A stretch of 64,000 nucleotides of DNA from Amycolatopsis sp. CA-230715 (GTDB lineage: Bacteria > Actinomycetota > Actinomycetes > Mycobacteriales > Pseudonocardiaceae): positions 9,175,501 through 9,239,500 of the forward strand of contig NZ_CP059997.1 of assembly GCF_018736145.1 (NCBI RefSeq), written 5' to 3'. The position numbers and the translations under genes are program-made. Of the stretch, positions 42,923 through 51,380 are shown piece after piece. Below the pieces are notes generated by a model, which had not been told where the DNA came from, did not search any database, and saw only the letters and a program-made list of their open reading frames with translations. Position 1 is the first letter of the stretch, and each line of letters opens with the position of its first letter.

Positions 42923-43804
42923 ATGCAGACTCAGGGCATGCGCAACAACGACTTGGGCGAGTTCCTGCGGGCGCGCCGCGCCGGACTCAAGCCGGACGAG
43001 ATCGGCCTGCCGGTCGAGTTCGGCGGCGGGCGCCGGGTATCCGGTCTGCGGCGCGGCGAGGTCGCGCAGCTGGCGGGAGTGAGTGCCGAGTACTACACCC
43101 GGCTGGAACAGGGCCGCGCCAGGCAGCCGTCCGAACAGGTGCTGCACGCCCTCGGCGACGCGTTGCGGTTCGACGACATCGAGCGGCGGCATCTGTTCGC
43201 CCTCGCGGGCACCACGGCCGGGCGCCAGGACCGGGCCGAGCACTCGTCACGGCTACGGCCCGCACTGCGGCAGGTGCTGGAGTCGATGGAGCTGGCTTCT
43301 GCTTTCGTCAGCGACCAGAACCTCACCGTCGTCGGCGGGAACGCGTTGTGGGCGTTGCTGTTCCCCGATGTGGCCGAGCTGCCGCGCCGGGAACGCAGCA
43401 TGGCGCGCTGGACGCTGCTGGATCCGCGCGCTCGGTTGGTGTGGTGCGACTGGGAACGCGTCGCCCGCGACTACGTGCACGGGTTGCGGCTGGCCGCCGC
43501 CGCGCAGCCGCGGAACCAGCACATCGCCAACCTGATCGGTGAGCTGATGATGCGCTCACCCGAGTTCCCGGCGTGGTGGTCGGAACACCGCGTCCAGGAA
43601 CGCAGCACCGGCCTCAAACGCCTCCACCACCCGGTCGTCGGCGACCTGGAACTGCAGTACGAGATCTTCACCTCGGTCGCCGACGCCGGCCAATCGCTCG
43701 TCGTCTACACCGCGCCGTCCGGCTCGCCGTCACAGGAGCGCCTGCGACTGCTGGCCAGCTGGAGCAGCGAACCCGCGGCCGCCAAGGACACCGCCGAGTC
43801 CTGA
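42923..43804 (+). CDS. XRE family regulator with MmyB-like ligand domain
   Basis: 293 aa. N-terminal helix-turn-helix (DLGEFLRARRAGLKPDEIG, RRVSGLRRGEVAQLAGVSAEYYTRLEQGRARQPS) with the LRREEVA-type turn and the YYTRLEQG motif, then the MmyB-like sensor domain from about 100 (NLTVVGGNALWALLF, RSPEFPAWWSEHRV, HHPVVGDLELQYEIF). This architecture is common in actinobacteria, where it often controls an adjacent SDR. The SDR gene 98 bp downstream fits that pattern. ATG 42938 is an alternative start. Confidence 0.93.
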   Translation: MQTQGMRNNDLGEFLRARRAGLKPDEIGLPVEFGGGRRVSGLRRGEVAQLAGVSAEYYTRLEQGRARQPSEQVLHALGDALRFDDIERRHLFALAGTTAGRQDRAEHSSRLRPALRQVLESMELASAFVSDQNLTVVGGNALWALLFPDVAELPRRERSMARWTLLDPRARLVWCDWERVARDYVHGLRLAAAAQPRNQHIANLIGELMMRSPEFPAWWSEHRVQERSTGLKRLHHPVVGDLELQYEIFTSVADAGQSLVVYTAPSGSPSQERLRLLASWSSEPAAAKDTAES

Positions 43805-43902
43805 CCGCTGCCCGAACCGGGCCATCCCGCCACGACCCCGCCCTGCCCGCGAGGTCGATGTCGTCGTGCCCGGCCGATCCCATCCACGAGAGGAAATCCG
43901 TA

Positions 43903-44754
43903 GTGAGCAAGACATTCCTGATCACCGGCGTCAGCACCGGGCTCGGACTGGCCATCGCCCGACGGGCACTGGCGGCCGGGCACCGGGTCGCCGGTACCGT
44001 GCGCACCGAGCAGCACGCCGCCGCCTTCCGGGCACTGGACCCCGACCGCGTCCGCGCCTTCATCCTCGACCTTTCCGACGCGGACCGGATCGACCCCACC
44101 GTGCGGGCCGCCGAAGCGGAACTGGGCCCGATCGACGTGCTCGTGGCCAACGCGGGCTACGGGCTGGAAGGCACCTTCGAAGAATCGTCGATGGCCGAGC
44201 TGCGCCGCCAGTTCGAGGTCAACGTGTTCGGCACGGTGGCGACCGTGAAAGCGGTCCTGCCCGGCATGCGGGAACGGCGCGGCGGCCACATCTTCGTGAT
44301 CACCTCGATGGGCGGGCACACCACCTTCCCCGGGCTGGCGTTCTACGAAGGCAGCAAGCACGCCATGGAAGGCATCACCGACACCCTCGCCCAAGAGGTC
44401 GCCCAGTTCGGCGTGCGGGTCACCGCCGTGGCCCCCGGCGCGTTCAAAACCGACTGGGCTGGCCGGTCGCTGGTCCGCGCGCCACGCGGCATCGCCGACT
44501 ACGACGCGCTGTTCGACCCGATCCGGAGCCGCCGCCAGGCCCTCGCGGGTCAGGGCATTGGCGACCCCGATCGCGCGGGCGACGCCATCCTCGCCCTCCT
44601 GGACGTGGAGAAGCCTCCCGTGCACCTTCTGCTCGGGTCGGACGCGCTGCGCCTGGTCGCCGCCGGGCGCCGACGCGTCCAGGACGACATCGACGCCTGG
44701 GAGGAACTCAGCCGCTCCACCGACTCCACCGAAGGCGGAGTGACGGTCGCCTGA
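43903..44754 (+). CDS. SDR family oxidoreductase
   Basis: 283 aa. TGVSTGLG cofactor loop near residue 10, NAGYG near 84, and the Ser-Tyr-Lys triad in ITSMGGHTTFPGLAFYEGSKHA near 137-155. The VRTEQHAAAF segment after strand 2 suggests NADP(H). It belongs to the group annotated as oxidoreductase or retinol-dehydrogenase-like SDR that often follows an XRE/MmyB regulator. GTG 43903 follows GAGAGGAAA. The gene ends 6 bp before the convergent third ECF42 gene. Substrate unknown. Confidence 0.92.
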   Translation: MSKTFLITGVSTGLGLAIARRALAAGHRVAGTVRTEQHAAAFRALDPDRVRAFILDLSDADRIDPTVRAAEAELGPIDVLVANAGYGLEGTFEESSMAELRRQFEVNVFGTVATVKAVLPGMRERRGGHIFVITSMGGHTTFPGLAFYEGSKHAMEGITDTLAQEVAQFGVRVTAVAPGAFKTDWAGRSLVRAPRGIADYDALFDPIRSRRQALAGQGIGDPDRAGDAILALLDVEKPPVHLLLGSDALRLVAAGRRRVQDDIDAWEELSRSTDSTEGGVTVA

Positions 44755-44760
44755 CACCGG

Positions 44761-45987
44761 CTACCCCAGCTGGTCGCGGCGGCGGGTCAGGTAGGCGGTC
44801 TCGGCGGTGTTGCCCGCCAGCTCGATGGCCTTGTCGTAGGCGGCACGGGACTCCTTGCCGCGGCCCAGCCTGCGCAGCAGATCCGCGCGGGTGACGTGGT
44901 AGGGGTGGTAGCCGGCCAATCTGTGCTCAAGACGGTCGACGGCCGCCAGCGCCACTTCCGGGCCGTCGAGTTCGGCGACGGCGATGGCCCGGTTGAGGGC
45001 GATGACCGGCGAGGCGTCGAGGCGGACGAGCTGGTCGTAGAGGGCGAGGACCTGTGACCAGTCGGTGTCGCGGACGTCGCGGGCGGAGGTGTGCACGGCG
45101 TTGATCGCGGCGAGGATCTGGTAGCGGCCCGGCGCCACTCCGGCGGCGAGACGCTCGCGCACCAGCTGGTGGCCCTCGGCGATCATGCCCGTGTCCCAGG
45201 CCCCGCGGTCCTGCTCGTCGAGAGCGACCAGCTCACCACTGGCCGACACCCTGGCTGGACGGCGGGCCTCGGTGAGCAGCATCAGCGCCAGCAGCCCGGC
45301 CACTTCACCATCGTCCGGCAAGAGTGCGCGGATCAGGCGAGTGAGGCGGATCGCTTCGGCGGTCAGCTCGTGGCGCATGGGATCGGTGTCGGGACCGGTC
45401 GCCAGGTAGCCCTCGTTGAACACGAGGAAGAGGACGGTGAGCACGCCGGTGAGACGGGCAGGGAGGTCCTCGGCCGACGGCACGCGGTACGGGATGCGGG
45501 CCGCCTTGATCTTGGCTTTCGCGCGGGTGATCCGTTGCCCCAGCGCGCTTTCGGCCACCAGGAAGGCGCGGGCGATCTCGGGCACGGTCAGGCCACCGAC
45601 CATCCGCAGCGTCAATGCCAGGCGCGCTTCGGTCGCCAGCGCCGGATGGCAGCAGGTGAAGATCAGCCGGAGCCGGTCGTCGTCGATGGCACCGAGCGGC
45701 TCCGGCGGGTCGTCGTCGTACACCAGCTGAGCCTCCTTGTGCTTGTCGTCGCGCTTGGTCTCGCGCCGGATCCGGTCGATGGCCCGGCGGGTGGCGGTGG
45801 TGGTCAGCCACGCGCCGGGGTTGGGCGGCACGCCGTCGGCAGGCCACTTCTCGACGGCGGCAGTGAACGCCTCGGCCGCGGCCTCTTCGGCGATGTCGAG
45901 GTCACCGAAGCGCCTGGTCAGTGCGGCGACCACCCGGGCCCACTCCTCGTGGTGGGCGCGGGTGATCGACTCTTCGACGTCGTTCAC
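44761..45987 (-). CDS. ECF42-type sigma factor (copy 3)
   Basis: 408 aa from GTG 45987, which overlaps the stop of its YCII partner (GTGA). Region 2 (RRFGDLDIAEEAAAEAFTAAVEKWP, NPGAWLTTTATRRAIDRIRRE), region 4 (LRMVGGLTVPEIARAFLVAESALGQRITRAKAKI) and the ECF42 extension (FLVFNEGYLATG, LLALMLLTEARRPAR) are intact. It differs from copies 1 and 2 in the DDKHKEAQLVYDDDPPEP linker, so it should have its own promoter specificity. It is the third such gene within 10 kb. Confidence 0.95.
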   Translation of the reverse strand: MNDVEESITRAHHEEWARVVAALTRRFGDLDIAEEAAAEAFTAAVEKWPADGVPPNPGAWLTTTATRRAIDRIRRETKRDDKHKEAQLVYDDDPPEPLGAIDDDRLRLIFTCCHPALATEARLALTLRMVGGLTVPEIARAFLVAESALGQRITRAKAKIKAARIPYRVPSAEDLPARLTGVLTVLFLVFNEGYLATGPDTDPMRHELTAEAIRLTRLIRALLPDDGEVAGLLALMLLTEARRPARVSASGELVALDEQDRGAWDTGMIAEGHQLVRERLAAGVAPGRYQILAAINAVHTSARDVRDTDWSQVLALYDQLVRLDASPVIALNRAIAVAELDGPEVALAAVDRLEHRLAGYHPYHVTRADLLRRLGRGKESRAAYDKAIELAGNTAETAYLTRRRDQLG

Positions 45988-46307
45988 TGGAACGGCCGCA
46001 CCTCGATCTTCCGATCGCAGGCCTTCGACGCCTCGGTCGCGAGCTTGAGCGCCACGTCCAGATCGGGGACCTCCCACACCCAGACGCCGGCGAGGTACTC
46101 CTTGGACTCCACGAACGGCCCGTCGGTGACCACCGCCTGCTCGCCCCGGTTGTCGATCACCGTGGCCGTGGCGGTGTCCGCGAGTCCACCCGCGAAAACC
46201 CAGTAGCCGTCGGCGATCAACCGTTCGTTGAACGCGCTGATGGCGGGCTGCCTGTCGGTGCTGCCGGGGTTTTCCTTGTCATCGATCACGGAAACCAGGT
46301 ACTGCAT
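45984..46307 (-). CDS. YCII/DGPF-domain protein, partner of ECF42 copy 3
   Basis: 107 aa. MQYLVSVIDDKENPG start and the DGPF box VVTDGPFVESKEYLAGVWVWEVP near 60-82. It is shorter than the partner of ECF42 copy 2 and differs much in sequence. The GTGA overlap with the sigma gene downstream indicates cotranslation. It lies 37 bp downstream of the DHFR-like gene, on the same strand. Confidence 0.92.
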   Translation of the reverse strand: MQYLVSVIDDKENPGSTDRQPAISAFNERLIADGYWVFAGGLADTATATVIDNRGEQAVVTDGPFVESKEYLAGVWVWEVPDLDVALKLATEASKACDRKIEVRPFQ

Positions 46308-46344
46308 CTGAAGATCCTCTCCTGTGGTGTCGGGACGGTGTGGT

Positions 46345-46968
46345 CTACCGGGCCGGCGCGTACCGCGGGCGTCCGGCAGGCCGGAAGACCTGCGTCGTCA
46401 CGCCTTTCGAGTCGACCCGTGAGTCGATCAGGTCGAGCGCGAGGTCCGGGCCGGTCTCCGGGAACAAGCGCGTGCCCTGGCCGAGGATCACCGGGACCAC
46501 GAGCAGGGTCATCTCGTCGACCAGGCCGTTCTCCAGCAGCCACCGGATCAAGGTGCCGCTGCCGTGGACGTGCAGCTCTCCGCCGGGCTTGGCTTTCAGC
46601 TCGGCGATGGCGGCCGCGAGATCGTCGGACAGGACCGTGGTGCCCGCCCACGCCGGATCGGTCAGCGTGGTCGACGCGACGTACTTGGGCCGGGTGTTCA
46701 ACGCCCGCCGGACGGGCTCCCAGTCAGGCACGTGGTGTTCCGTCCAGGATCCCCACGAGGCGGCGAACAGCTCGTAGGTACGCCTGCCGAGCAGGAACGC
46801 GTCGGCGCGCTGGAAGGTCTGCTTGATCAACGAATGCGTGTCGGCGTCGCCGCGCCCGAGGGCCCATCCGCCGCGTTCGAATCCGTTCCTGCGGTCCTCT
46901 TCCGTCGCTCCGCCGTCTCCCTGCACCACGCCGTCGATGGTGACCTTGGCCATGGTGGTCAGCTTCAT
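46345..46968 (-). CDS. Dihydrofolate reductase-like (RibD C-terminal fold) protein
   Basis: 207 aa from ATG 46968. It shows the RibD_C/DHFR pattern of actinobacterial deaminase-reductase proteins: KLTTMAKVTIDGVVQG, FLLGRRTYELFAASW near 75, KYVASTTLTDPAWAGTTVL, and GELHVHGSGTLIRWLLENGLVDEMTLLVVPVILGQGTRLF near 135-172. These bind NADPH; whether they reduce a flavin precursor or another substrate is unknown. It is probably cotranscribed with the YCII and ECF42 genes downstream, as is common for DGPF loci. Confidence 0.9.
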   Translation of the reverse strand: MKLTTMAKVTIDGVVQGDGGATEEDRRNGFERGGWALGRGDADTHSLIKQTFQRADAFLLGRRTYELFAASWGSWTEHHVPDWEPVRRALNTRPKYVASTTLTDPAWAGTTVLSDDLAAAIAELKAKPGGELHVHGSGTLIRWLLENGLVDEMTLLVVPVILGQGTRLFPETGPDLALDLIDSRVDSKGVTTQVFRPAGRPRYAPAR

Positions 46969-47105
46969 GATCGCGGTTCCTCCGCCCTTGGCGCCGCCCC
47001 TGTCGGGCCGCTTCACCCCTGCTACGAACGCCACCGCGCCGATCCGACAACGCCGCCCGGAATTTCTTCGAAGAACTTTCCGGGCGGCGGTCGCCTTCCT
47101 CAGGG

Positions 47106-47486
47106 CTAGGCCGCGGGAGTCCGGCTGAAGATCGTGAGCACGGAGCCGTCAGGGTCCCGCATCCAGGCGACCCGGATGCCGGAGGTGTCCGCCGAAACGC
47201 CGTCCTCGTCGAGCGCGAAGGGCAGATCGTCCTTGCCGAGGAAGGGAACCCCGCGGGAGCGCAGGGTTCGCACCGTCTCGTTGGCGTCGTCGACGCGGAT
47301 GCTGGCCACCGGCCAGCTCGGCGATCCCGCATCGGATACGCTCGCGAGCAGGTAGATCACCGTGCCTTCGCTGCCGCGGAGCAGCCAGCCACCTGGTGCC
47401 TCCTCTCCGGCCAGCCCCAGTTTCTCCTCGTAGAACTCGCGTGCCCGGTCGAGATCGGTCACGGCGATGACGGGTCCGATGTGCAT
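47106..47486 (-). CDS. VOC-family (glyoxalase/bleomycin resistance-like) protein
   Basis: 126 aa, one pair of beta-alpha-beta-beta-beta modules. Metal ligand positions include His2 (MHIGPVIAVTDLDRAREFYEEKLG) and the Glu/Asp-rich C-terminal strand (VAWMRDPDGSVLTIFSR). VOC proteins include glyoxalase I, dioxygenases and drug-binding proteins; the sequence does not tell which. Its ATG shares one base with the stop of the recombinase gene upstream on the same strand (TGATG), an unexpected coupling. Confidence 0.88.
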   Translation of the reverse strand: MHIGPVIAVTDLDRAREFYEEKLGLAGEEAPGGWLLRGSEGTVIYLLASVSDAGSPSWPVASIRVDDANETVRTLRSRGVPFLGKDDLPFALDEDGVSADTSGIRVAWMRDPDGSVLTIFSRTPAA

Positions 47487-48793
47487 CAGTGCTTCCCTCC
47501 AGTGCGAGACGCGTCCGACGGTATCGGCTCTTCCGTCCCGTGCCAGGTGTCGGCGACCAGATCCACGGCGCTGCGGGCCGGATCGCGGGCCGCGTGGTCG
47601 TAGGTCTGCTGGGTGGTGTCGATGCTGCTGTGGCCGACGTCCGCTTGGACGTGCGTCAGCTGGGCACCGGCCTCGACGGCGGTGGTGACGTAGAAGTGGC
47701 GGAGGGCGTGGGGATGCAGGGCGCCCGCGATCGCGGTCAGTTCTTCGCCACCGGCGGCCGCGACGCGGCGCAGCAGCTGCCAGATCGCCTGCCGCTGGAA
47801 GCGGCGCCCGGTCCTGGTCAACAGGAGCGGGGTGGTGTCGGCGCGGGTTCCCCGTTGCCGCCTGGTCACCGCGGCGCCGGTGGCCTTCCCGGTGTCGTCG
47901 CGCAGCACGAGGTAACGGGTGAGCGCCGTGTCGGCGGGGCCGCTGAGGTAGACGATCCGGTCCTTGCCGCCCTTGCCGTGCACTCGCAGTGCGCGCCTTC
48001 CCCTGGTGACGTGCAGGTCGGCGCGGTCGAGGCCGCACAGTTCGCTGACGCGCAGCCCGAGGGTGAACAGCGCGATCACCGCGACCGCCCGGTGCGTGTC
48101 GAGCGCGCTCGCACCCGGGCGCCGTTGCGCCGCGGTGGCGTAGAGCGCGCGGACCTGCGCGCTGGTGAGCGTGACGGTGCGCGACGTCCCGGCCGCCGCG
48201 GCGGTGAGGCCGAGTCGTCGCCGGTTCAGCGCGGCGGGGTTCGCGGTGACGACGCCGATTTCGGCCAGGTAGGCGTAGAGCGCCTTGACGGTCGCGAGCA
48301 TGCGGTCGCGGGTCGCCGGTGCCGCGTCGGCACCGGCCAGTGCGTCGAGCCAGGACTTCACGTGCCGCGAGGTCGCGGCGCGGGGATCGACGCCGGTGGC
48401 CGCGCACCAGCGGAACCAGTGCCAGCGGCGCAGCCGTCCCGGCGCGGCGGGTGGGGGACCGGGCCGCTTCGCCCGGCTCTCCGTCGCGTCGATGCGCAGA
48501 ACGTCCTGGTAGCGCGCGAGCACGCTCGTCCACTCGCCGCCGCGGCTCGGCTGCTCCCAGGCGTCGATGTCCGAGGGCCGCGTGGGGAGTCCGAGCCCTT
48601 CGGCGTAGGTGCGTCGGGTGGCGTGGTTGCCGTAGCCCGCCAGCCAGTCCGTGATGTGGCCGAGCAGGGCCGCGGGATCGTCGACACCGGGCCACAGGTC
48701 CACGTCGGCGGCGAGGGCCCGCCCAGTTTTCGCCGGGTACCCGGCAGCTTCGGTCGCCCCCGAAGTCGCACGCTCAGTCACCAGCAAAATCAC
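47486..48793 (-). CDS. Tyrosine recombinase/integrase
   Basis: 435 aa. A long N-terminal half includes a SAM-like core-binding domain (TSRHVKSWLDALAGADAAPATRDRMLATVKALYAYL, about 140-185). The catalytic half has Arg in TLGLRVSELCGLD near 250, Lys in HGKGGKDRIVYL, His-x-x-Arg in HPHALRHFYVT near 362, His in VGHSSIDTTQQTYDH and the nucleophile Tyr near 392. All catalytic residues are present, so it should be active. GTG 48793 is the start. No tRNA, excisionase or phage gene is adjacent. The divergent neighbour is a zinc-finger coiled-coil protein. Confidence 0.93.
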   Translation of the reverse strand: MILLVTERATSGATEAAGYPAKTGRALAADVDLWPGVDDPAALLGHITDWLAGYGNHATRRTYAEGLGLPTRPSDIDAWEQPSRGGEWTSVLARYQDVLRIDATESRAKRPGPPPAAPGRLRRWHWFRWCAATGVDPRAATSRHVKSWLDALAGADAAPATRDRMLATVKALYAYLAEIGVVTANPAALNRRRLGLTAAAAGTSRTVTLTSAQVRALYATAAQRRPGASALDTHRAVAVIALFTLGLRVSELCGLDRADLHVTRGRRALRVHGKGGKDRIVYLSGPADTALTRYLVLRDDTGKATGAAVTRRQRGTRADTTPLLLTRTGRRFQRQAIWQLLRRVAAAGGEELTAIAGALHPHALRHFYVTTAVEAGAQLTHVQADVGHSSIDTTQQTYDHAARDPARSAVDLVADTWHGTEEPIPSDASRTGGKH

Positions 48794-48819
48794 TCTCTGT
48801 CGCCGAATCAGTCTTGATC

Positions 48820-48911
48820 AAGGTTAGCAACAAAAGATCTGTTCTGTAGCCAACTTAGCTTATGGTTTTGAAAATCTAAACCCAGGTATCTAGTTATGTA
48901 ACCTTCAAGCT
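48820..48911. other. AT-rich island between recombinase and coiled-coil genes
   Basis: By hand count only about 38% GC over roughly 100 bp, against over 70% around it. It contains the inverted 7-mers AAGGTTA (48820-48826) and TAACCTT (48899-48905) and similar words TTAGCTTATGG and CAAGCTATGCT. It may hold the divergent promoters and a recombination site. Confidence 0.55.
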
Positions 48912-50000
48912 ATGCTTTGTGGCATGCTGGAGACGACCACCACGGAGCCCTCGGAACGGGCGCTGTGCGCGTTCCGACGCTGCCGCCAGCCGTTGCCGCC
49001 GCCGGGCCCCAAGGGCGGACGGCCGGTGGAGTTCTGCCCGGACCGGTCGTGGCAGGGCGGGAAGAGCTGCAAGCAGCTCGCGGCCGCGGACCAGGCCCTG
49101 CGCGAGGCGTTCGGCGACTCGGCACCGCAGGCGGCCCTGCAGGACGCGACCGCCGCCTTCGCCGACCTCGCCGACGGCCTGGCCGCACCACTGAGCGAAC
49201 TCCAACGCTCACTGGAAACCGTGTCGGCCTCGGCCAGGGACGAGGTAGCCGCGTCCCTGACCCGCGCCACCGCCGCCGACGAACGCGCCGCCGAAGCCGA
49301 CGGACACCGCCAGGCTGCCGAGGACCGGGCACGACAAGCCGAGGACGACGCCCGCGCCGCACGGGACGAAGCCCAGGAACACCAGCGAGCACGGGAGAAC
49401 GCCGAACGAGCCGAGCAGGCAGCCAGAGCCGACGCGAAGAAGGCCGAACTGCACCAAGCCCGCGCCGAAGCGTCCGCGGCCGCGACCGCTGAACACGCGC
49501 GCGCCGCCGCCGAGGAAGCTCGCACCGAACGCGCCAAGGGGGAGAAGCTCGCCGCCCAGCTCGCCGAGCGCACCGAACAGCTCGGCGTGGCAACAGCCGA
49601 ACGCGACGCCGTCCAAGACGCGCTCGACCGCGAACGCACACGGGCCGTCGATGCCCAGCAGCAGCTCGTCGCCCGGCTCGACCGCGCCGCCGCGGACCTC
49701 GACGCCGAACGCGACCACGCCCGAGAGCTCGAACAGCAGCTGCGCGACGCGGTTCACCAGAGCAGAACGGACGCCGCCACGGCCTCGGCGGCGCTGACCA
49801 GCGCCCAGGAACAGACGCGGGAACTGGCCGCCGAACTCACCGAACACCGGCGACAAGCCGCGACCGTGCTGGCCGACCGCGACGACGCCCTCGCCCGGCT
49901 CGCCCGCGTGCACCGGATCGCCCTCGACACCACCGCGGAAGACCTGCGGACCGATCTCCTCGCCGAACTGCTCGCGCTCCCCGCCACGCCACCCGAGTAA
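48912..50000 (+). CDS. Zinc-finger coiled-coil protein, KfrA-like layout
   Basis: 362 aa. The N-terminal 60 residues hold four cysteines (ALCAFRRCRQ, then VEFCPDR and KSCKQ) around a basic Gly/Pro loop, which looks like a small zinc finger. Residues 75-335 are one long Ala/Glu/Arg-rich coiled coil with no break. The final 25 residues are leucine-rich. A DNA-binding head plus long coiled coil recalls plasmid KfrA proteins, but I see no sequence match to that family. It is divergent from the tyrosine recombinase. ATG 48924 is an alternative start; neither ATG has a ribosome site. Confidence 0.7.
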   Translation: MLCGMLETTTTEPSERALCAFRRCRQPLPPPGPKGGRPVEFCPDRSWQGGKSCKQLAAADQALREAFGDSAPQAALQDATAAFADLADGLAAPLSELQRSLETVSASARDEVAASLTRATAADERAAEADGHRQAAEDRARQAEDDARAARDEAQEHQRARENAERAEQAARADAKKAELHQARAEASAAATAEHARAAAEEARTERAKGEKLAAQLAERTEQLGVATAERDAVQDALDRERTRAVDAQQQLVARLDRAAADLDAERDHARELEQQLRDAVHQSRTDAATASAALTSAQEQTRELAAELTEHRRQAATVLADRDDALARLARVHRIALDTTAEDLRTDLLAELLALPATPPE

Positions 50001-50013
50001 CGCCCGATAATTG

Positions 50014-50025
50014 TCCATTGTGGAC
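50014..50025. repeat. Dispersed 12-mer variant TCCATTGTGGAC, intergenic copy
   Basis: Thirteen bp after the stop codon of the coiled-coil gene. Confidence 0.6.
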
Positions 50026-50081
50026 TTCAGTTCTTCGGGAACGGCGTCCCGTCGCCGGTCGGTATGGCATCCTGATCGCCG

Positions 50082-51314
50082 ATGACGATACGTTCTGGGG
50101 AGATCGCTCGAAGCCGTGCGGCGTTGATGGTCGCGCTGAGCGTCGACAACTTCGGGTCGGGATTGTTTCTGCCGCTGTCGTTGGTGTACGCCACGCAGGT
50201 CGTGGGGTTGCCGGTGGCGCAAGCGGGTGTGGCGATGACGGTGGGGACCATGGCCGGTCTCGTGGTGCCGGCCGTGTCGGCGGCGATCGTGGACCGGGTG
50301 GGCGCCCGTGCGGTGGTCGTCGCGGGGCAGCTCGTGCAGTTGGCCGGATCCGTGACATACCTGCTGGCGCACGGGGTGGTGCTGGTCGCGGTGGGTGCGG
50401 CGATGCGGTCGGCGGGGTTGCAGTTGTTCTACAGCTCCATGTTCACCCTGATCACCGAGGTGGCAGGCGACAGATCGACCGATCGGACCTTTACCGTGGT
50501 GGGCGCCGTCCGGGGCGCGGCGTTCGGGATCGGCGCGCTGGCCGTGGGCGCGCTGCTGACCGGGCTGGGCCCCACCGCGTACACGCTCGCGATCGGTATC
50601 GATGCGACGACCTACGTCGTCGCGGCAGTGCTGCTGCTGTGCTGGCTCCCCACGCCGGCACCTCGTCGGGCCGCGATGGACGCCGCGACGCGAGAAGTCC
50701 GTCCGAGGGCGAGCAGAGTGCTGCGTGATCCGCCGTATCTCGGCCTGATCGTCGTGACCACGCTGTTCGCCCTGGACACCGACTTCTTCCTGGTCGGCTT
50801 CCCGGTCTACGCCTTCGACATCCTCCACACGCCGGCGTGGGTGCCCGGTGCCGCGCTCGCGCTGCTGACCGCGCTCGGCAGCGCTGCCGCCACACTGGCC
50901 CTGCGGATGACGCGGCGCCTCTCGCGGACCACGGCCATGGTCTTCGCCGCGGTGATCGTCGTCGGTTGGTGCCTCGCCGGCGCCGCGGCTCTGGTGCTTC
51001 CGGCCGGTGTCCGGCCCGCGTATCTGCTCGGCTGCACACTTCTGCTGGTCGCGGCCAATTTGGTCCGCGCGGGACGGGTCAACGCACTGGCCGAAAGCGC
51101 GGCCCCACCAGAGGCGAAGGGGCGTTATCTCGCGGCTTTCCAATACGCCTTCACCATCGCCGGAGTACTGGCGCCGGCGGTGGTGGCGCTGTTCGCTGTC
51201 GCCGCGTGGCTGCCCTGGATGGTGATCGCCGCCGGCGCCGTCTTGGGAATCCCGCTCCTGCACTGGATAACGCGGCACCTGCACACCGGCTGCGCGGAAC
51301 CACGTCCGGCGTGA
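50082..51314 (+). CDS. MFS transporter, possible lasso peptide exporter
   Basis: 410 aa, about twelve membrane helices. The loop AAIVDRVGARAVVVAG after helix 2-3 is the MFS motif A region; the overall look is of the drug-efflux type (similar to actinobacterial multidrug MFS proteins). It ends 66 bp before the lasso cyclase gene on the same strand. Lasso loci normally carry an ABC exporter; none is seen here, so this transporter is a candidate for export or immunity. That role is inferred from position only. Confidence 0.85.
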   Translation: MTIRSGEIARSRAALMVALSVDNFGSGLFLPLSLVYATQVVGLPVAQAGVAMTVGTMAGLVVPAVSAAIVDRVGARAVVVAGQLVQLAGSVTYLLAHGVVLVAVGAAMRSAGLQLFYSSMFTLITEVAGDRSTDRTFTVVGAVRGAAFGIGALAVGALLTGLGPTAYTLAIGIDATTYVVAAVLLLCWLPTPAPRRAAMDAATREVRPRASRVLRDPPYLGLIVVTTLFALDTDFFLVGFPVYAFDILHTPAWVPGAALALLTALGSAAATLALRMTRRLSRTTAMVFAAVIVVGWCLAGAAALVLPAGVRPAYLLGCTLLLVAANLVRAGRVNALAESAAPPEAKGRYLAAFQYAFTIAGVLAPAVVALFAVAAWLPWMVIAAGAVLGIPLLHWITRHLHTGCAEPRPA

Positions 51315-51380
51315 GTTCCGGGACCGGTCCCCCACGAGTCGTGATTCGTTGTCACGGGAACGAACCACAACTCGTCGACC

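Noticed and set aside
47486..48793. Integrated prophage or ICE carrying the tyrosine recombinase
   Set aside because: No excisionase, replication, capsid or transfer gene and no tRNA or direct-repeat att pair was seen on either side.
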